This document shows, one piece after another, positions 58,922 through 64,000 of a DNA stretch of 64,000 bases (position 1 is the stretch's first letter; each line of letters begins with the position of its first letter). Origin of the DNA: Chimonanthus salicifolius (taxonomy: Eukaryota; Streptophyta; Magnoliopsida; Laurales; Calycanthaceae); NCBI GenBank assembly GCA_013350335.1, contig CM023537.1, positions 8,609,438 to 8,673,437 of the forward strand, in the 5' to 3' direction. The position numbers were made by a program, and so were the translations under genes. The notes under the pieces are model-generated. The model saw only the letters and a list, made by a program, of their open reading frames with translations, did no database searches and had not been told where the DNA came from.

Positions 58922-60479
58922 GTAATTCAGTTTAGTTACAAAACGCTATTTGGTTAGCATGAAATTTGAGATGTTGTTGTCTATATGTTAAGAATGAAAT
59001 TATTGCCTTGGTCCATATGTCTATAATCAAATGGATGCTTAGTAGTCAACAATGTGTCTTAGGTGCATAGTGTCACGGACAATTTGAATCACCATCCTAG
59101 CCTATTTCTCACTCACTCAAGGCTCTTTTGCTAGGTGAGTCAGCCTTGATCAACTTTGGTCCCCCCTTAAGACCAAGGTTTCCACCCCAAAGTTCACGCC
59201 ACTCGCAGACATTAGAGTTAGAGAGAAACCACAAATATGTTGAACAAAGAGAGTACTTCACTCTATTGCTAAATGTATTCTTGCGATGGTTAGAACTCTC
59301 TAGCTTGACTCCTTGCAAGCTTTACAAGACCTTGGCTTGACTCTATGCAAGCTTACATACAAATGAGACCCAACCCCTATTTATTATACTTGAGGTCCTA
59401 GCCCATGGATGGCTAGGATCTTGAAACATGGCAACATCCTACAACTCATGAACATTCTAGATAACTCTCTTGTACCTTCTTGGAATCTCTACAATTCCCT
59501 CATCTTCCAACATGCTCTAGAAATTCCTACAACTCTACAACATTCTAGAACACTTCCGTTTTCTTCCATATTCTTTACATACTTTTAGAGACTTACACAA
59601 TGCTACACAACTCTAGAAGACTCTACATATTTCCATAGACTTCTATTCTTCTAGACAACTCCACAAATCTCACTCGGCAAATTCCAAGGTTGATGAATTG
59701 TCTCGTCAGGTTGTGACTTTATCTTCGGAAATTGTGAATAATTTGATGTAATTTTAGGTTTTTTTTTTCTTGTTTGCTTTTTCCTGGGTAGCAGGCTTTA
59801 TGTGCTTGCTCCTTAAAGTTGTTGTTTTGTATCCTCTTCTTTCTTGATTAATGAAGTTACTATTAAAAAAGAAAAGAAAAAACAGCTCAAACTTTCCATG
59901 TTCTTCTTGATCCTTCTAGTACATTGTGGTCTCATTTTGAATCTTCCAAGAATCTGTCCCAAAAACCTTTCTCAATGAGTTCGCCCCTACTTTGTGCTCA
60001 TGTTTACCTGCATGTCATGGAGTCTCGAATTGTGATACTAGGCTCCAAAACCCATTTTGCACCTAGCCTAGTTCTAAGATAGGCTTACCTTAATCCTAGC
60101 TTCTATAAAAACTTTTTTCTATTATTAACCATCAGTATCATCGATTCATTGTCATCATCTAAGCCATTTTCTATAATGAAACCTTTTTAATTATTTTATA
60201 ATAGCCTGTAAATATTACAGTTAACATAAAGTTATTGCTAGTAATACTTAATTAGAAACTCTGATAATTAGATAATATACTTGTGCATAGATACTTATAT
60301 AATACATTTGTAAGCTTAGTTGGCAATGTATTCTTCTGCTTTGGATGGGTAGTACTGTATTTTGTTAATATGCAATAAGTGATGTAATAGAAATATGTCT
60401 TTTTTAATGGGTAACATGTACACCATCTGTCTAATATTCTCTTGCATAGAATGTAAAAACCATGGCTAAACCAGGTAAT

Positions 60480-61535
60480 TGTTGGCCTTCCAATCTTTGT
60501 GCTCAGGATTGGTGAATGGGAGCACCTTAGTAGTCCCATGGATAAAGTCTATCTTCTGTTTGGCACCTATGACTGTCTTGGCCAAATGAGACCACTGAAT
60601 GGAATTGATTTCACTCAAAAAGGGCAGTGGTGATTTTACCATGCGGAATCTGAGCAACATCCACCAAGAATCTCTAGCTTATTAGAAGAAGCCATGATCA
60701 ACAGAATATGCAGGAAATAATGTAGAAAAGAAATCAAACAACGGGAAACTGTCAATTGTAGCAGATATAATGGACTCCACTCTCCCTGAAACCCTAATCC
60801 AAGAAATGTGATGCAAAATATTTCATAGGGTGACACTGAGAATGTAGATTATAGGTGCTGACTTTGAGAAACATCCCTTATTTGAGGAAAAATCCCAAAA
60901 ACAAACTAGATTTGATGTCCCCAATGGCAATATGACGATTACATGAAATGGGCCCCACCAAAAATTGAATCATATAGGCAACCTTATGGATGTGAACCAT
61001 GATAATGAGCGACTAGGGTGGTCGAGTCTTAAGGCAAGAGGTGGGGGAATGGGCCAGATCTAGGGTTGGAAAGGTAACAATATTGGTATTTTCCCAATCT
61101 GCAGGAAAAAGGGTAAAGTTGAAATCTAACCTTGTGTTGCTCCAAAAATTGTTGAAAAATAGATGAAGCAAGTAGATAGGGAGACAATCTAGATGTAGTG
61201 GGTTTTTGAAGACAATCTTGCAGGTGGGCCCCACTTGTGATGAACAGTGATGGATGTCCTTAGATAGTGAAAAACTGGAAAAAACTAGCTCCAATACCAT
61301 AATGTCAAGCAAAAGTGGAAATGGAGGGAGAAAAAGAAGAAATTGATTTTTGTATTTATTGAACAAAAAGGTGTACGATGTGTCTATTTTACATAACAAT
61401 GATCATCGACAAACAAGTTTGCATGAAGTTTGGTGCAAACTTTGGATTGTGGGGCCCATAGTGGATCAGATGGATCCATTTTCCCCCTACACCCACCTCT
61501 ACCCTACTGTGAATTGCACCTATCCCAATTTGACA
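60480..61535 (-). mobile_element. Copia-type retrotransposon 5' part: LTR, primer-binding site, gag start
   Basis: On the minus strand: an LTR at 61535-61303, with inverted ends TGTCAA/TTGACA (233 bp), then TTATGGTATTGGAGCTAG (primer-binding-site-like, 61284-61302), a leader, then the gag N-terminus between about 60705 and 60482. The gag piece includes NSIQWSHLAKTVIGAKQKID and FIHGTTKVLPF, which fit the W-x6-AL-x-AK-x-K-x-x-FIDGT pattern of the copia gag N-terminal domain. It is interrupted by one stop after MASSNKLEIL. The remainder of the element is missing. Confidence 0.6.
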
Positions 61536-61639
61536 CTAATTGGACTTTGGAAGCCCATCGATCTAACTCGATAATTTTCCATCATTAGATAAACGTGAAA
61601 TTTTAAGGGCCTTTAAAAACGTAGCTTATTTTATCTAAT

Positions 61640-62301
61640 CAAAACAAAATTTTATAGGCATCATATACAAGCCAATCCCTTTCAAACCCACTCATCCATG
61701 TGGACCCAAGTGGTTCTGTCAAGGAGTTTGCACAAAGTCTTGTTTGCAGGAGAACGCTATATATACATAGATATATATACACGAATTCACAGGCTCCTAT
61801 AGAGGACGTTAAAGATTTCGGTAAAGAAATCTTGACTCCCAACAAGTTCATAACACGCTGATACTCATCGGCCACCCGCGCGTCCGCGATGACTATATCG
61901 TCACCGAGGAGGGCGTACCTTGTAAACTTTCGACCCGGATATACTTTATCCGCGCAATACCACACTATAAAGTGATGGCAAAGCGAGAATAAAGGCCAAG
62001 ACGAGAGGAGACCTAAAGGTTGCCCAGTAGAAAACCGGACAATCTTAAAGGAATCAGGAAGGTTGGAATGGGACGATTTGCAAGAGAAGGCATTACAGCC
62101 GAATCCTGCAACCACCCATCCAAACGCTGTAACCGAGTCGAAAAGAGCGTTGATCGTAATCGCTTGAATCGCCAGAGGATAGCGATCGGTCGCAGATGAC
62201 AGATCAAACGAGAACAACTCGTCAAACCTAGAAAGCCTATCTAACGGCTTTGTTTGATTGAAGGTGGCTAGTTGAAGGTAGGAGGGAAAAACTGCATCTA
62301 T
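61640..62301 (-). pseudogene. Mitovirus-like RNA-dependent RNA polymerase relic
   Basis: The minus-strand frame is open from an in-frame stop at 62302-62304 down to 61639. It carries the mitovirus RdRp motifs in order: SFDLSSATDR (motif A), GQPLGLLSSWP (motif B), VYPGRKF, LLGDDIVIAD (motif C with the GDD catalytic triplet), a conserved Lys after motif C (SLPKSL) and GACEF. Mitoviruses are capsidless RNA elements of mitochondria, and copies of their polymerase are known in plant mitochondrial and nuclear DNA. After GACEF similarity stops at an AT-rich microsatellite (61757-61785), and the upstream end is also cut, so this is a partial, non-functional copy of the polymerase core. The remaining codons to 61639 have no recognised similarity. 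It is not a plant RDR gene, which has a different fold (DLDGD). Confidence 0.85.
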
Positions 62302-62429
62302 CTACAGCCCTTCTAGAGGCTCAGCATTCCTACTCTTAGAACTTGAGTTGCAACTTCCTCATTTGTATAGATAAACTCATACTCTGCCGAGAAGAGGTGG
62401 ACTAGTAGTTCAAACTACTATGGGCCTGG

Positions 62430-64000
62430 GAAAGGTGGTTTGATGTCCTGATCCCGGGAACAAGAGAAGTTGCTAACGCCCTTGGTTTTTCGGATCGTGC
62501 AAGGATCTCTCAAGCCTATCTCCATCCTACCGTAGCTTCTTTATAGCATTAGACACTCCTCATGTCCCTAAGAGGATTGATATGGCTCTTTGGGACCATT
62601 CTTGGAAAGCCATAATTTAATAGGAATTGGCTTCACTTGAGTGCAATCATGCATGGGATATGGTTTCTCTTTCTTCCAACAGTACTCCATTTGGTTGTAA
62701 GTGGGTTTTCACTTCCAAACACAATCTGGATGGTTCAATGCTTGACAATAGAGTTCAGTTGGTTGCCAATGTTAAACACATGAGTAGACCTCATCCTTAA
62801 AAACCAACTATTAAGGAGAGGGTGCCCATGTGCTTATAAACCACATGACCCAAAGGTCCACTGCTGATGTGGGACCTTTCTAACACTCCCCCTCACCGCC
62901 TGGGTTGGAAACACTTGGCTCTCCCCCTCCACGCAGGGTTGGAGATACGAACTCAATCCATCCCTGTGGTACCCCCACTCTGATAACACGTAAAACACAT
63001 GAGTAGAACTCACCCTTAAAACCGGCTATTAAGGAGAGGGTGCCCATGTTCTTCTAAACCCTATAACCCAAAGGTCCACTGGCGATGTGGGACTTTGATA
63101 ACACTCCCCCTCAGTGCCAGGGATGAAGACACTTGACTTTCCCCCTCCACCCAAGGTTGGAGATATGAACCCGACCTATCCCTATGGTACACAACTTTGA
63201 CACCATGTTGAACACATGAGTAGAACTCATCCTTAAAACTGGCTTATAAGGAGATGGTGCCTTTTGTGCTTATACATCTCACAATTCACAAGCCCACGAG
63301 CGATGTGGGATGCTAACAACCAAAAGCTTCACATAGACTTATGTGATTGATTATCATGAGACTTCCTCGCTCGTGGCTAAACTCACATATTTGCCAGTCT
63401 TGATTTCCATTGGTACCACCCATCATTAGTCTCTTCCCCAATTAAATGTCGAGAACACATTCCTCTATGGTGAATTAAAAGAAGAAGTGTATATGCTTCC
63501 TCTTCATGGTTTTATCAAACAAGGGGAACAATGATTGCTTTGCAAGTTAAAAAAGGCTATCTATGGCCTTAACAATCTTTTCGGGTATGGTTTGATAAGT
63601 TCAACAATGCATTTTTGACCTATGGTTTTTCTTGCTGTTAGTTGTATCATTGTATTTTTTGTTTATCGTGTTGGTTCTATTGTTATGCTTTTGGTCGTTT
63701 ATGTTAATGATATTATATTGTCTTAATTGGGAACAATGAGCATTCCAAAGCTGCCTCAATATCCAATCTTACACAATCTTTTGATATTAAAGATTTGGGG
63801 GTCACTTTGCTACTTCCTTAGGATTGAGGTTGTTCGTTCTTCCAAAGGACCCCTTTTATCTCAAAGGAAATATGCCATTTATTTGTTGCACGATGCAAGA
63901 TATTCTGGATGCAAGTCAATAAATTCTCCACTTTATGTAAATACCAAGCTTTCTGCAATTGAGGGGACTCCCCTTGTTGACCAACATTTTATCCTAAATT
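62430..64000 (+). pseudogene. Copia-type reverse transcriptase relic
   Basis: Plus-strand codons spell the start of the copia reverse transcriptase domain: ALWDHSWKAI, ELASLECNHAWDMVSL, CKWVFTSKHNLDGSMLDNRV; then, after a TRIM insertion (62770-63318), AKLTYLPVLISI, VENTFLYGELKEEVYMLPLHGF, KKAIYGL, VYVNDI (the YVDD catalytic site, here with Asn for the first Asp) and SQRKYAIYLLHDARYSGCKS near the end of the window. Many stops and frameshifts. The element is in sense orientation to TRS130 and runs past 64000. Confidence 0.85.
62770..63318 (-). mobile_element. TRIM with three LTRs, inserted in the copia relic
   Basis: Three related LTR-like units lie head to tail, each ending (on plus) with the GATGTGGGA motif and starting with (T/A)AACACATGAGTAGA. 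On the minus strand each begins near TGTTA-(T/G)-C with TCCCACATC and ends CATGTGTT-AACA. Between them are two short internal parts starting TGTTATCAGAGTGGGGG and TGGTGTCAAAGTTGTG (primer-binding-site-like) and ending with purine tracts such as CTGAGGGGGAG. Outer ends are flanked by GCCAA (62765-62769) and ACCAA (63319-63323), a near-perfect 5-bp duplication. LTR-internal-LTR-internal-LTR is known for TRIMs that recombined after insertion. Confidence 0.78.

Larger units (their letters stand above)
58922..64000 (+). other. TRS130 intron 8 (open at the window end)
   Basis: No continuation of the TRS130 protein after SLSRVK is visible, so at least 5.1 kb of intron lies here, with the copia gag/LTR, mitovirus-like, copia RT and TRIM pieces listed separately. 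The part 59070-59700 is C/T-rich with repeated TCTAGA-ACTCTACA words and begins at GTGTCACGGAC; it may be an old LTR, but I find no matching ends. 59700-60480 shows nothing I recognise. Confidence 0.55.

Noticed and set aside
61640..62301. Plant RNA-dependent RNA polymerase (RDR) gene
   Set aside because: The catalytic motif is GDD with mitovirus-type flanking motifs; plant RDRs carry DLDGD in a different fold. The piece is also truncated at both ends.

Overview
This is a window of plant nuclear DNA. It is AT-rich, with long spliced genes, GT-AG introns of up to more than 5 kb, and many retrotransposons, LINEs, SINEs and MITEs. The gene set is typical of a flowering plant, probably a dicot: an AN1/C2H2 stress-associated protein, cytosolic ribosomal protein uS5 (RPS2), the Rubisco assembly chaperone RbcX2, and the TRAPPII subunit TRS130. 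I cannot name the species. Gene models were built by hand from conserved protein sequence plus splice sites.

Layout. 1-5772: gene-free, with repeat fragments. 5773-9870 (minus): two-exon SAP11-like zinc-finger gene; its 3.2-kb intron holds a 1.7-kb foldback Mutator-like element (perfect 9-bp target duplication) and a hAT-type MITE. 9877-15664: intergenic DNA, then a 2.4-kb Harbinger-like element, itself carrying a complete TRIM retrotransposon, that ends 10 bp before the RPS2 TATA box. 15665-22063 (plus): RPS2, two exons split by a 5.6-kb intron filled with MITEs and LINE pieces. 24549-28426 (plus): RBCX2, five exons, with a duplicated G-box block upstream. 28427-36884: gene-free; most of it is one 4.3-kb solo LTR flanked by a 5-bp duplication, containing a tandem array of hairpin repeats. 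36885-39043 (plus): a possible gene I do not recognise, encoding degenerate 28-29-residue repeats and probably frameshifted. 39044-42756: intergenic, with a truncated TRIM. 42757 to beyond 64000 (plus): the first eight exons of TRS130; its introns hold L1- and RTE-type LINEs, and the last, still-open intron holds a copia gag/LTR fragment, a mitovirus-like RdRp relic, and a copia RT relic split by a three-LTR TRIM.

The genes are unrelated single-copy housekeeping, plastid and stress genes and do not form a cluster or pathway. The notable content is how mobile DNA has been placed: the reconstructed empty site under the RPS2-promoter element reads as a telo-box, several nested insertions can be ordered in time, and every LINE fragment recognised inside RPS2 and TRS130 is antisense to the host gene. 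The most unusual single objects are the mitovirus RdRp relic, the hairpin array with covarying stems, the foldback MULE, and the unrecognised repeat-protein gene.
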